From: an uncultured Clostridia bacterium
GTDB lineage: Bacteria; Bacillota; Clostridia; Christensenellales; UBA1242
Length of the DNA stretch: 64,000 bases
Direction of reading: 5' to 3'
Assembly: GCA_930990975.1 (NCBI GenBank)
Contig: CAKNRR010000003.1
Span: 77,037-141,036 of the forward strand
Shown: positions 30,336 to 42,400 of the stretch, piece by piece
Layout of the letters: each line of letters begins with the position of its first letter
Numbering within the stretch: position 1 is the first letter of the stretch
Notes under the pieces: generated by a model
Databases searched by the model: none
The model's input: the letters and a program-made list of their open reading frames with translations, nothing else
What the model was told of the DNA's origin: nothing
Program-made: the position numbers and the translations under genes

Positions 30336-30544
30336 AAATTTCCCCTTCATATTTATTTTAAACTCTATGTGATGTTGAAATTTTATTGTCATAAAATTTT
30401 ATAAATTCTGCCGGTTTTAAGTGCTTCGCACTTCATCGCATAGTATGCAAAAAATCAGTTTCGCTCAAATATAGCTTATCCCTGATTGTTCACTTCCAAT
30501 ATTATAGCACATATAAAATCAAATTTTCAATCTTATGCAATAAA

Positions 30545-30573
30545 TTGACTTGCAAACAAATATTTTATATAAT
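30545..30573 (+). promoter_or_regulatory. Sigma-A type promoter
   Basis: TTGACT - 17 nt - TATAAT upstream of 30591 ORF. Confidence 0.75.
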
Positions 30574-30590
30574 ATATTAAGGAGGAAGAT

Positions 30591-31049
30591 ATGGTTGAAG
30601 TAGACAATCAAAACAATATGAATGATAAAAAAAGCAAACCACCTAAATTGTATTTAATATTAAAAATCATAGGAACAATATTAATTCTTGCTGGTATAGC
30701 TTTAATTATCGTTTCTTTAGCCATCAAAGGTGAAGGCATTGAGGCAACTCGAATGGGATATCGCTTTGGTGGAATTTGTGGAATAATATTTGGAGGGTTT
30801 CTTCTCTATGCTGGATTTTTGCCACTTATACAAAAAAACATGATAAAGACCCAAAAACATATTATAGAAACCAACAAATCAGACTTAAAAGATATTGCAT
30901 CTGATGCCGGAGATATTGCAAGCCAGAGCACAAAGAAAATTGCGACCGCTGTAAAAGAAGGCTTGGAAGATAAAAAATATTGTAAATATTGTGGTGAAGC
31001 AATAGATTCAGATAGCATATTTTGTCCGTACTGTGGAAAACAACAATAA
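30591..31049 (+). CDS. Two-TM protein with C-terminal zinc ribbon
   Basis: Hydrophobic pair then YCKYCGEAIDSDSIFCPYCGKQQ. Confidence 0.75.
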   Translation: MVEVDNQNNMNDKKSKPPKLYLILKIIGTILILAGIALIIVSLAIKGEGIEATRMGYRFGGICGIIFGGFLLYAGFLPLIQKNMIKTQKHIIETNKSDLKDIASDAGDIASQSTKKIATAVKEGLEDKKYCKYCGEAIDSDSIFCPYCGKQQ

Positions 31050-31075
31050 ATACATAATAAAATAAAAAACACTAG

Positions 31076-31097
31076 GAACATCACCTAGTGTTTTTTA
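31076..31097. terminator. Rho-independent terminator
   Basis: AACACTAGG-aacat-CACCTAGTGTTTTTT. Confidence 0.7.
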
Positions 31098-31209
31098 TTG
31101 ATATTTAAATTCTTTTATTACATAGGATGAAATCCTTGCCTAAAATTTTCAATTTACTATAAAAAAATATATTTTTCAAAAGTTGTCTTAGAAAACAACA
31201 TTCTTTGTT

Positions 31210-33393
31210 TTAAATTTCAATTGCTTTTTTAATGTCATTAGCAACATATCTTCTTTTTTCTTTCACCGATTTTAAAACAAATTGGCATAATTGTGTTTTC
31301 ATTCTTTTTAATATAAATTCATTATTGTTTAGTTTGACTTTTATATCATTCTTATAATTACATCTTTGACAACTGCTACTAAAATGTTCTTTCAATGGGC
31401 AATGTCTGAAATACATATATTCCGGATAAAAGTTTTCAAAGCAATATAAATTTATCCCATTATTTTGCAAATTTGTTGCAGCAAAATCCTCATTGCTTAT
31501 TACAACATTTTTATATCCAATTTCGCTATAAAATTTTATTGAATAAGAGTTGCAAATATTCATATTTGCCCCAACAATCGTTTTTTCTTTATCAGTCAAA
31601 CTAAATGCGTAATAATTGTTTGCATAAACTCCCCAATTTGCACATTTTGCAAGAATTTGCTTATAAATCTCTATTTCATTTTTGTTTGTTAATATTGGGA
31701 ATGAAATATATATTCTCTTCTTTTTATGTTTCTCATATAATCGCTCAAAGTTTTCTATTGAAAAATCATAGCATGAATAAACAAATATATCTTCAGAGTT
31801 ATATATATTTTCAATCTTGTCAAAATCATCAAACATAATCAATTTTTGTGACTGATCATTTAAAGGCTTGCTTGTAAGAAGAACTTGCTTCTCGTTGTAA
31901 AGTGATTTTTCTATAATTTTATTATCTTTGTTATATTTTTCTATAATGGCTGCATCTAACAAATCAAGTATTCTTCTTCTAAGTTCGTTTAGTTGGCCCT
32001 TTGTTATAAACACATCCTCTAGTTTTGCATCAAATTCATTCAGCTGAAAGAAATCCCCCATTTTCGCAAATTGTTTTGCGCAATCTTCAGTGCTTATCGG
32101 AGATGTTTTTGCTTTCTCAACAATAAAATCACTATCATAACTTACTTCGATTTCTTGATGTTTGGCTGTAACATGGACATGCTCACCTATCATTGCCTGC
32201 AATTTTATGTCCACCTCAAGTTTTTTCTTTGTGTTTAATATTGCCTCTTCTTTTTCTTCATCCACAATCAAATGAACCTTAGCTTTTGGTGGCACACTGT
32301 TTGTCGTTGTAACTAAATACCTATCATCTTGTAAAACTTTTACATCAAAAATAGATAATGTCCCCGCTTCTTTTTTATCAACAAAAAACTTGATAACATC
32401 TCCTCTTTTTAGTTGGTGATTTGATTTTAAAAGAACTTCATTAAATTTTTTACCCACTTTTACGCTTAGCACTTCACCTATAGGCAATCCTATATGATTT
32501 TGAGCATAACTATAAATTATTTTTTCATTTTCAAAATAACCTTTTATAAAATTGCCGCGATTGAAAGCTTGTTTTAAATCGTCTATGTCAGAATTTGAAA
32601 AATTATAATTATTATCAAGCACCTTTCTATAAACTCTTGTTGTTTGCCCCACATAATATGGTCTTCTTGCTCTACCCTCAATTTTAAAACTTGTCACACC
32701 GCAATCAACAAGTTCTTTTAGCTTTGGAAGCATGCAAAAATCTTTTGTGCTCAATAAATAACCTTGAGCCTCAACATCTTCTTTTTTCATGCTATATGGC
32801 AAGCGGCAAAATTGTTTACACTTACCACGATTTCCACTGCTATCAGCCAAATGTGAACACAAATAACAGTTTCCCGAAAATGCAACACATAAAGCCCCTT
32901 GAACAAAATATTCTATCTCTATATCACAGTTGTCTTTTATTCTTTTAATTTCGCTCAAAGGCGTTTCTCTCGCTAAAACAACTCTTTTAAAGCCCAATTT
33001 TTCTAAGAATTTGACAGCTTCCAAGTTTTGAATTCCCATTTGTGTGCTTGCATGCAGTTCTATATTAGGAAACTTATTTCTTAAATAATATGCAACTCCT
33101 ATATCTTGCACTATAAAGGCATCAACCCCGCACTTTAAAGCAAATCGTACATAGTCTTCCATATTGGCAAATTCTTCATCTTTTAAAAGTATGTTCAATG
33201 TTAAGCAAACTTTAACATTAAATAAATGACAAAAATGCACTGCCTGTTCAAGATTTTCTTTTGTGAAATTTTCTATATTACCCCTTGCATTAAAATCATC
33301 TAACCCAAAATATACAGCATCTGCTCCATTATAAACCGCCATTTTCAAACTATCAAAATTCCCTGCTGGGCATAAAAGCTCTAATTTATTCAT
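31210..33393 (-). CDS. Peptidase U32 family protein (large form)
   Basis: ELLCPAGNFDSLKMAVYNGADAVYFGLDDFNARGN; EYFVQGALCVAFSGNCYLCSHLADSSGNRGKCKQFCRLPY; FKIEGRARRPYYV. Confidence 0.93.
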   Translation of the reverse strand: MNKLELLCPAGNFDSLKMAVYNGADAVYFGLDDFNARGNIENFTKENLEQAVHFCHLFNVKVCLTLNILLKDEEFANMEDYVRFALKCGVDAFIVQDIGVAYYLRNKFPNIELHASTQMGIQNLEAVKFLEKLGFKRVVLARETPLSEIKRIKDNCDIEIEYFVQGALCVAFSGNCYLCSHLADSSGNRGKCKQFCRLPYSMKKEDVEAQGYLLSTKDFCMLPKLKELVDCGVTSFKIEGRARRPYYVGQTTRVYRKVLDNNYNFSNSDIDDLKQAFNRGNFIKGYFENEKIIYSYAQNHIGLPIGEVLSVKVGKKFNEVLLKSNHQLKRGDVIKFFVDKKEAGTLSIFDVKVLQDDRYLVTTTNSVPPKAKVHLIVDEEKEEAILNTKKKLEVDIKLQAMIGEHVHVTAKHQEIEVSYDSDFIVEKAKTSPISTEDCAKQFAKMGDFFQLNEFDAKLEDVFITKGQLNELRRRILDLLDAAIIEKYNKDNKIIEKSLYNEKQVLLTSKPLNDQSQKLIMFDDFDKIENIYNSEDIFVYSCYDFSIENFERLYEKHKKKRIYISFPILTNKNEIEIYKQILAKCANWGVYANNYYAFSLTDKEKTIVGANMNICNSYSIKFYSEIGYKNVVISNEDFAATNLQNNGINLYCFENFYPEYMYFRHCPLKEHFSSSCQRCNYKNDIKVKLNNNEFILKRMKTQLCQFVLKSVKEKRRYVANDIKKAIEI

Positions 33394-33547
33394 TTTTTAT
33401 CCTTTAGTTTTTATAGTATAACAAATTATATCCTTTTTCACAAGAATTTTGAATTTCTTGTTTATTACCAATAAAAAGTTTTTTTTCAATAACTCTTCCC
33501 ATGTATATTTCAGTGGCATTTGTCAAAAATAAACTTTAGGAGGAATT

Positions 33548-34798
33548 ATGAGTGTAAACCCTTTTTTACTTAAACCTAAAAAAATTGAAAGCACAATTAT
33601 GAGTTTTAAAATGCTTTCGCCAAAACCTTATAACAAAGATGAAGTTGACCCATACACTAGAGTACGCTGTATTCTAATGAACGGAACAGAATATGAAGCC
33701 GTTTGGTCCAAACATCACTTTAACAGGCATTGCGCAAATAACGACATTAGGCGTGCTGTTGGTCTGATAAGACAATGTGAGCAACAGCAGCAAAAATTGA
33801 TTGCAAACCTAAAGCCAGCTGATGAAAATTTGTTGCAAACAACTCTTGGTTATGAACAGCTTGCTGTCGACTTAACCGCTTTTCTTGCTCAACGCCAAAC
33901 AAAACAATGGGTCAAAGATGCGTTTGATTTTGCTTTACTTGAAGATTTTGACCATCTGTATCGTTATGCAAACCTTTTAGAAAGTGATCTTGGAGAGCAT
34001 GCTGAAAAATATATTGGCTCATATACAGAAATCATGCCTGGCCGACCAACTGTTGCTCATCATAGACATCCATATGACAATATTAAAAAACCTATCAGCA
34101 ACATTTCTGCTGACCCTATCACGCAATGTGATGTATCAATAATTACAGCAGCTGAACAGCAAACTATGAACTACTACATGAATTTAGGAGCTTTTTATAA
34201 ACATCAAAAAGGAAGAGAAGTTTATACTGAAATAGCAATGGTTGAAGAAGAACATGTTTCTCATTATGGTTCTCTTATAGATCCTTCAATGACCATTATT
34301 GATGACCTGCTTATGCATGAGTATATCGAATGCTATCTCTATTATTCAATGTATACTGACGAAATAGATGCCCACATAAAACAAATATGGGAAATGCTGT
34401 TTGAACAAGAAGTATCTCACCTGCACCATACATTGTCTCTTACTAGAAAGTATGAAAATAAAGATTGGTTTGATATTATCCCTGAAGGAGAGTTCCCTGA
34501 ACTTATTTCTTTTTCAAGTCAAAAAGAATATATAAGAAAAGTATTGGCTGAAACAGTCAAAAACACATCAAATTTAGAAGGATATATCAATATCAACAAA
34601 CTTCCTGATGACGCTTTCTTCTTTGACTATCAAAAAAGAACAGTCAAAGATGCTGCCACAATGCCTTCGCATATCGCAATTGAAAACCATATCAAACAAT
34701 TTAAAAGCGACTATCGACTTCAAGATGAAGAACCGCCAGTCAAAGAATTAGTTGATAGAAAAAATGATAACATAACACTTGGGAGAGTTAAAAAATAA
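33548..34798 (+). CDS. Protein with probable duplicated ferritin-like (diiron) helices
   Basis: DFALLEDFDHLYRYANLLE, ...AMVEEEHVSHYGSL, ...HEYIECYLYYSMYTDEIDAHIKQIWEMLFEQEVSHLHHTLSL: repeated E-x6-Y and ExxH motifs. Confidence 0.6.
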   Translation: MSVNPFLLKPKKIESTIMSFKMLSPKPYNKDEVDPYTRVRCILMNGTEYEAVWSKHHFNRHCANNDIRRAVGLIRQCEQQQQKLIANLKPADENLLQTTLGYEQLAVDLTAFLAQRQTKQWVKDAFDFALLEDFDHLYRYANLLESDLGEHAEKYIGSYTEIMPGRPTVAHHRHPYDNIKKPISNISADPITQCDVSIITAAEQQTMNYYMNLGAFYKHQKGREVYTEIAMVEEEHVSHYGSLIDPSMTIIDDLLMHEYIECYLYYSMYTDEIDAHIKQIWEMLFEQEVSHLHHTLSLTRKYENKDWFDIIPEGEFPELISFSSQKEYIRKVLAETVKNTSNLEGYININKLPDDAFFFDYQKRTVKDAATMPSHIAIENHIKQFKSDYRLQDEEPPVKELVDRKNDNITLGRVKK

Positions 34799-34827
34799 CC
34801 TAAATATATCAATATTTAGGTTTTTTG
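34799..34827 (+). terminator. Rho-independent terminator
   Basis: CCTAAATAT ... ATATTTAGGTTTTTT. Confidence 0.75.
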
Positions 34828-34864
34828 TTAAATAAAAAATACAAGAAATTTTTCTTGTATTTTT

Positions 34865-36316
34865 TTAAAATAATGAAGAAAGCAAGCGCATAATTGCTTG
34901 AAACATTTTTGTAATCCATATTTTCTTTTGGAAATAATTTATATTGACTTCTTGTGAATTTTTTATATCTATTTCGAATTGCTCTGCATATTCTTTGTTG
35001 AGGTCTGAAGAATAAATTATCATTGTATCTTCAAAATTCAAACCAAAAGAGCGGTTATCGGTATTGCAAGTCCCTATAGACAACTTATTATCATCCACAA
35101 CAATTGTCTTGCTATGCAAAAAGCCATTATATAAATAAATTTTAATTCCAAGCTCTGACATCTCTTTCAAATAAGACAATGTCGCCAAATATACCGTTTT
35201 TTTATCTGGCTTTTTGGGAACCATTATGCGTATATCAATTCCACTTTTTTTAGCTATTCTAAGTGCTGAGAAAAACACATCGTCAGGAATGAAGTAAGGT
35301 GTCTGCAAATACACTCTATTCTTTGCATTAGTAATCATTTTTACAAAGGTTTCTTTTATGCGTTGTACCTGACTATCAGGTCCAGAAGTCACAAGTTGAA
35401 CAAGTGCATTTCCACAGATTTTAGGACTTGGAAAATATCCATTTTCTAAATATAGTCTTGGTGGAGTATTGTCATTTTTGCAATATCTCCAATCATCTAA
35501 AAAGATGTTTTGAAGAGCATAAACTCCAGCCCCCTCAATTCTTAAGTGAGTATCACGCCAAGGGCTCAACTTTTTATCCAATCCCATATGGTCATTGCGA
35601 ATATTTATCCCACCTGTATAACCTATACTGCCATCTATAACAACTATCTTTCTATGATTTCTATAGTTAAGTTTTAAATTTAAAAGTCTGATATGCATGA
35701 ATGGTGGAAAGAATTCTCCTACCTGCCCTCCAGCTTTTTCAAGCTTTTTAAAAAATCGTCTTGGAGCTTTTCTTGAGCCAATAGAGTCATATATAAGTTT
35801 TACATCCACCCCTTCACTTGCCTTTTTACATAACAGTTGCATGATTTCTGCACCAGTTTTATCATTGGCAAAAATATAATACTCCATATTGATAGACTTT
35901 TTAGCATTTAAAATATCTCTTTTCAATGCTTCGATTTTCTCTTTACCACTATTAAATATCTTTATATCATTGCCTGGCAAAGGATAAGCCCCATATGAAT
36001 AACATAATGTCACAAGTTCTTGATCTTCTTTAATATTTCCATCAAGTTTCGCTTCTGCCAATGTTTGTATACCCTTTATGTTGACGAGAATATCTCTTTC
36101 AGATATAGTTTTTTTCTTTATCATGCGCCTAGTTCTTACACTAAGTCCACTTCCAAAAACAACATAAAACACAAAACCTATTACTGGCAAAAATGTCAAA
36201 ACTGTTATCCATGCAATTATATTTTCTGGTTTTCTTTTTTCAAGGAAAACCATACCAATGAGAAGGAGAAAATTAAAGCATACAACGACAATAAATGCAA
36301 TTGAAAACCAGTTCAC
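34865..36316 (-). CDS. cls: Cardiolipin synthase
   Basis: Two N-terminal TM, two HKD motifs: NYRNHRKIVVIDGSIGYTGGINI and GFLHSKTIVVDDNKLSIGTCNTDNRSF. Confidence 0.95.
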   Translation of the reverse strand: MNWFSIAFIVVVCFNFLLLIGMVFLEKRKPENIIAWITVLTFLPVIGFVFYVVFGSGLSVRTRRMIKKKTISERDILVNIKGIQTLAEAKLDGNIKEDQELVTLCYSYGAYPLPGNDIKIFNSGKEKIEALKRDILNAKKSINMEYYIFANDKTGAEIMQLLCKKASEGVDVKLIYDSIGSRKAPRRFFKKLEKAGGQVGEFFPPFMHIRLLNLKLNYRNHRKIVVIDGSIGYTGGINIRNDHMGLDKKLSPWRDTHLRIEGAGVYALQNIFLDDWRYCKNDNTPPRLYLENGYFPSPKICGNALVQLVTSGPDSQVQRIKETFVKMITNAKNRVYLQTPYFIPDDVFFSALRIAKKSGIDIRIMVPKKPDKKTVYLATLSYLKEMSELGIKIYLYNGFLHSKTIVVDDNKLSIGTCNTDNRSFGLNFEDTMIIYSSDLNKEYAEQFEIDIKNSQEVNINYFQKKIWITKMFQAIMRLLSSLF

Positions 36317-36429
36317 AATTCCTCCTTTTTATTGATATTTTTTATATTTAACAAAATAGTGAGAAAAGTTGTTTTTAGCATACAGCTATTTCCCCAACTT
36401 TCCTCACATTTTGCTTTGCAATTATAAAA

Positions 36430-39400
36430 TTAATTAGTCGCCTGCCCTTTCAATTCATCATAATCTTTATCCCAACTCAATCTAAGTGTATCCATATAAA
36501 TGAATGTATCATCGTCTGTGTTAAAATCTCTGTCAGCACCAGATACTCTCATCTTTATAACAATCTTTATATATTCATCATAAACAAATAGTGAGTTGTA
36601 AACAATCTTATAATCGCTACTATCTATACTTGCATTACCAGAACCACCATCTGTATCATCTAATGTAAAGCTTAAATAATTTTTATAGTTATTCTTTACG
36701 GTATCTGGGGTTAATTTAGAAAAATCTTTATTTGTTGCATAATTCATTGTAAATGAATCTGTCCACCCTTGAACATTCCCAGAATCTGCAAAAGGAGTGT
36801 ACCATTTACCTTTATCTCCATCATAATTTACTGACAACAATTTCATTATAGTATCAGTATTTGCTCTTTCAAGCTTATAGTAATAACCTGTCACATTATA
36901 AGCTTTAGAAACTCTGTATGTGAAGTTTGTATTCGTTGTTGAGGTGCCGTCTTCATTTTTAAATTCTACTTTTACAACATAATATTTTCTTGCAGTATGA
37001 TAGTTTCTAGCTTGCAATAATGAGCTGTCTTCTACATAAAGAACATCTTTTGTTATGCTTTCAATAGTGAATGTGTTATTTTCTTCTTTGTTATCATTTG
37101 GATCTATCAAATAATAGTTATTTCCATTGTACTCAACAATTCTTCTATTATTTACTACATTTCCACTATCATTATTTGTTACATAATAGAACTCTGCGTT
37201 GCTATCTCTTGGAGTAATTACAATCCTATCTTTCTCATTGACATTAACGCCAACATATTGAGAGATTGAAATATATTCTGTTCGTTTATAAGATCTTCCT
37301 GAATTTGAAATTGAAACAACTGCAGGAGTTTGGTTTACATTTTCATATTGCAAAGGATTTGCATTTACATCTACTGGTCTTTGCAATGTGATTTCAAATG
37401 ATGTTGAAGATTGCTCATTGACAAGAACTTCCAATGTATCATTTATATAAATAGGATTGTCTATTGTTTCATTAATTCCAGTTGTTACACTAAACTGATC
37501 ATTAACAATAAATTGATCACCATCACGAACTGGAGCTTTATCTTGCTCTTTAATCTCTACTTCGCGAGTAATGTTTGCATTTGTCTTCAAATCATAGAAC
37601 TCTATTACACCATCTTTATCGTATCTTATTCTAATAACCATTTGAATGTCAGCTGAGTTGCTATCCTTGTAAATATCTGTCTTTTGAAGTCTTGGAACTT
37701 GGAAAGGATAGAATGGATCTTTCTGCTCCGTTTCCTCACCATCAGATTCATTTGCAAGAACAACTCCTGTTGTTGTCGTTTCATCGTTATCATATGCCAA
37801 TGGAGATTTATATACTGCTCTATTGCTATAACCATAATATGAGCCATATAATTCACTGGCAGTTGCCATTGTGTATCTATCGGCTTTTATTGCACCAGGT
37901 TCAGCACTTACTGTAGGTTCAACTACATCAAGTTCTTCATCATTCATATCATAGAACGAAACTGAAACTATATCCAAATATTTAATCATAGGAGCGTGCG
38001 TTAGATAATTTTCTTTATCCTCATCTGTCCATTCGCCTGGATTTGAAACTTTACTTCCATCTGTTGAAGTAGTAGTAGTATAACCTTCTTTTGTGTTTGT
38101 ATTTTCTTCTAAATACTCTGGAAGATTTTTGTTGTCTGGATCTGGTTTGCTTGGATTTTCAGCAAATAAGTATGCTTCTATACCGCTTATCTCAATGATA
38201 GAAGTATAAGCATCCGTTGATTGTGCACTTTGTGGTGTCGCACTTATATAATGTTTATCTATAGGATCCGCATCCTCTGTTTGAATTGTCAAACTTTCAT
38301 ACTTAGCACTTATATCAAAATATTCGCCTTCTGTAATAGCTATGCTATCACTTTCAATATAAGGTTCAGTATATGAAGATTCTAGGCTGAAATAAACTTC
38401 ATACTTAAAGCCATATGGATCTTCAGCTGTAACATAGAAGTATTGGGAACCAAATATTACTTCTTTAGCATTTTCAAATAATGTTGTCTTCCCATTTGCA
38501 AGTTTTAAATAAGCTACAGGGACTAATTTATTTTCTGAATTGTTACCTTGCAACTCGAATCCTATAATATTCTCGCCGTCTTTAATTTCAGTTTTTTGTA
38601 AATCAGACAATTGATACCCGTTAGCGTCATAACCTATCCATCTGCCAGATCTAAGATCTGCTTCTAATTTTTGAGCTGTATTGTCTGTGTTGTTGTATTC
38701 AACCCCTTCGACAATCTTGCCACCAATCATAAATGTTATGTCAAATCTTGATGTCGCAAGTTCTATGTTTGCATTGTCACCATTTTTATGTTTTACAGAC
38801 ACATAACCACTTTGACTTGATGTGCTTGTCAATGTAAATTCATTATATTCACCACCGGCAATTGAAGCAATGTTGTAAATTTGGTCGCCAACATTTGATA
38901 CAATTCCTGTTTCAGGGTCTGTTTCTATTTCATTACCACCATAAGACACTACATAGTCTGGTTCAATCTTGATCACTACATAGAATGTTTTTGTAAATCC
39001 TAAACTATTATATACAACCTCTGTCAACACATAGTCACCTAAGTTGTCAGCACCTAATGGCAAGAGTGTATAATCATAAGCTGCACCACCAGCATTTAAA
39101 ACTGCAGACATTTGCAAATATACATCCCCTTCATCAGCAGCTCCACCTTGAACAGTCACTTTAAAGCCTTCTTGGGCAACATATTTTGTTCTGTATTTCT
39201 CTATAAGTTCTTTTTGTCCTTCAACAATAACGTCATCATTATTTCTTCCATCTTTCCCATCATAGTTTAAAGTTCTCATTGTGAGTGTTGCTTTGCCTTC
39301 TCCGAAGTCGGCTGAACTTATATAAGTGTTGCTTGTTGGGTGTTTAACTCCAAATTCTTGGACCATGCTCTCATATTCATAGTTCACTGAAAGATTGATA

Positions 39401-42400
39401 TGATTTAATGAACTAGAAATCTTATTCTCAACATCTATATCAATGCTTGCTTGATAATAATATTTTGCTGTCAATGGTTCTTGTGCATTTGCACTTCCAT
39501 CATTTTTATTAAATGGTATATTTTCACCATTTTCATTTGCAAAAGCATAAGTTTCTATTGGAGTATCTATTGTAATACTCTTAGAATCTAGTGAAAGATT
39601 ATTAAGTGATGTACCATATTTTTCATAAGCAACAGGTATTCCAGATGTTTGGGCACTTGCAGCTTGTCCATACATTAATTGCACTCTGTTTGCAAGTTTA
39701 ACGCTTGTAAATATTTGTCCAGCATTGTCTGAATTTGTAACTTTGTTCAAGTCTTTCCAAGTTGCTGGAACTTTTGTTGAAGAGTCACTAGTTTGTGTAA
39801 CTTGTTCAATTAAGTTGCAATTTATATAGCCTTTAAGATCTTCATAAGCCCCTCCAGCCGCTGTGTTCGTATCGTTCAATATAGTTGTTGTCAAAAGCTG
39901 TTTATCAAAGTTGCTTACAAGATAAGCGCCAACATAAGTAAAGTTTGGCATTGGGTAGCCAAGGTCGAGATACAATTTTTTACCTGCATCAGACTTGCTT
40001 ATATATTGAGCATAAGAAGCAAAGAAGTGTGCTGTCTGTCCTTCTTCTCTATATTTTGCATTGTCTGTAAAGATCATATAATAAGAGCCTTCTGCTTGTA
40101 ATGATGAATTCATTTCTACTTCAGCCATTCTGTGATGTGCAAACAAATTGTTTACTGAAGTTTTATCAACATATATAGTTTCCACATTGTTTCCGCTTCC
40201 ACTAACAGTTGAATATTTGCTTGCATTATTTATTTGAACAGAAAGAGCGTTACTCATTATATAAACAGTATAGTCGCATGAGACATTTTGATATGTGATT
40301 CTAAATTTGATAAATGACTCTGAACCATTATCATTAAATGTTATGCCACCTGCCCCTGAAACCCAAGTTCCTCGTTTAAATGTTATATTAGCATCGAATG
40401 GAATTTCCTCACTTGTATTGTAATTTTTATCACTAGAAGTTGGTGCATCGGTAATATTCTCTGAGTTTATCGTATATATACTTGCATTTTGTTTTTCAAG
40501 TATTGCAATTCTAAGAAGGCTTGGGTCAATTTTAGGACTTGAGCCACTTCCATCTAATGTTATTTTAGTATTATATGTAGGAACTTCATTTGTTGGTTGC
40601 CCAGCATTTCCTAATTCAGCTTTATTGAATATAATTCTAGCTTCACTACTGAAAATTGCATTTTGGAATAAGAAATTATCCAAAACTTTTGCAAATGTTG
40701 TTTTATCATCAATATATTCTTGAGTCAATTGTTCTTTATCTGGAACTGGATAGTTTGGTGTCATTTGAACGCTTGGATAAACTCTAAACACATAAGTTGT
40801 CACAAATGATTGAGATTGAGGTATTCCCTCTAAACCTGTTACATCAACTACATTATCTTGATAATCGTCAAAATTAATATTAACTGTCAAGTTCAATTCA
40901 ACAGATGTATATCCAGCCACATAATTTGTAACAATTATATTCTCTTTACCTTTGCTAAAGCTCTCGCTTTGGTTGTATGCTGCGCTGGCTGATGAACCTG
41001 AATAAGTCAAATTATATTCATTTCCAGTATTTATATCGTCAAACAATTCCTTCCCAGCTTTTCTGTATGCTTCAACATCAATCGTATTAAATGCAATAAT
41101 ATTCTCTGCATCTACACTTGTTTTTGGTGTTATATTGTGCTTCAAAGTGAATTCTTGAGTAAATTCAAAGGTTTTATCCCCTTCAAAAGTAATAACAAAA
41201 TCATAAACTACTTTATAATCATTTAAAAGATTTGCTGCAACAAAGCCTGCGTTTTTAGAGAAATAAACATAATTATGTCCATCCCCTGTATTATTTTCAT
41301 TTAATGTTGCCTCAACTGTATATTCATTTGCTGGCTTTCCATTAATTTCGAAAAGTCCATTTGTTGCACTTTCGCTATATTCAAATGGAGTTGTAGTCCC
41401 TCCTTGAATGATACCATCATTTTTAAGTGTTACACTTACATTGGCATCAAGAACTATTCTCAATGTCGCAAGGTATCCTTGAGAAGTATAAAGGGTAAAT
41501 TCTACTTCTCTATCAGATGAAATATATTCATTAAGTCTTATTATAAACTTACCTTCATTTTCTTGTCTTGCATCGTATTCTACATATGAATATATGCTTG
41601 GATTTGTTTCTTCTGTTTTAGTTCCGTCTGGCAAATAAGCAACACTTCCGTCAGTTAGTTCAATTTGAAGTGTATCCCATTCAATTGTATAGCCTTCTGA
41701 AGAACCTGCAACATAATTCTCTAACAATTGAATATTGAGTTCAACTTCTCTATAATTCTCTTGAGTGGTCTCGTCTTTTGCTTCTGTTCCACTAAACCCA
41801 TTATTTAAATACAATACATATTCTCTATGGAGGTCATCAGTGATGAAAGTTTCATCGACCTCTTCACCTTCCTTAATATTTGTAGCTTCAAATTTTACAG
41901 AATATTTGTGAGTTGTTGAATTAAATATAAATTGATAATATTGTTCTCCACCAATGATTGCTAATTGATCATTTTCAAGTCCGCCAGTATAACTATGCTT
42001 AATGCTTACGGTTATTTCTTGATCAGCGATTGGTGTATAGTACATTTGTGAATAATCTTCAGAGAATTGAATATCAATCTTGTTTTTCCATTCGCTTTCA
42101 TTATAGTATGTATCTTCACCTATTCTTACACTTACAACCTCATTGATAGATTTTAAACTTTCATAAATTTTTAATCCGTCATAGTAGAATGAACCATTAC
42201 CGCTGACAATGTTTATCTCAACTACATCATCTTTTTGAACAAGTCCATCTAATCCTTCTTCGTTTACGAATAGTTCGTTAAGATCAATTATAACATTTTC
42301 GTCAGCTTTAGCTATTGTCTTAAATACAGGAGCTACTCCATCTACAGTTTCTAAAGCATTATTATCAGGATTATGGCGCTTTAAAGTAAGCCATACTTTC

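Noticed and set aside
30405-30490. GTGCTTCGCAC-type small hairpins near 30420
   Set aside because: Short stems without T tract, conserved RNA motif or clear gene context.
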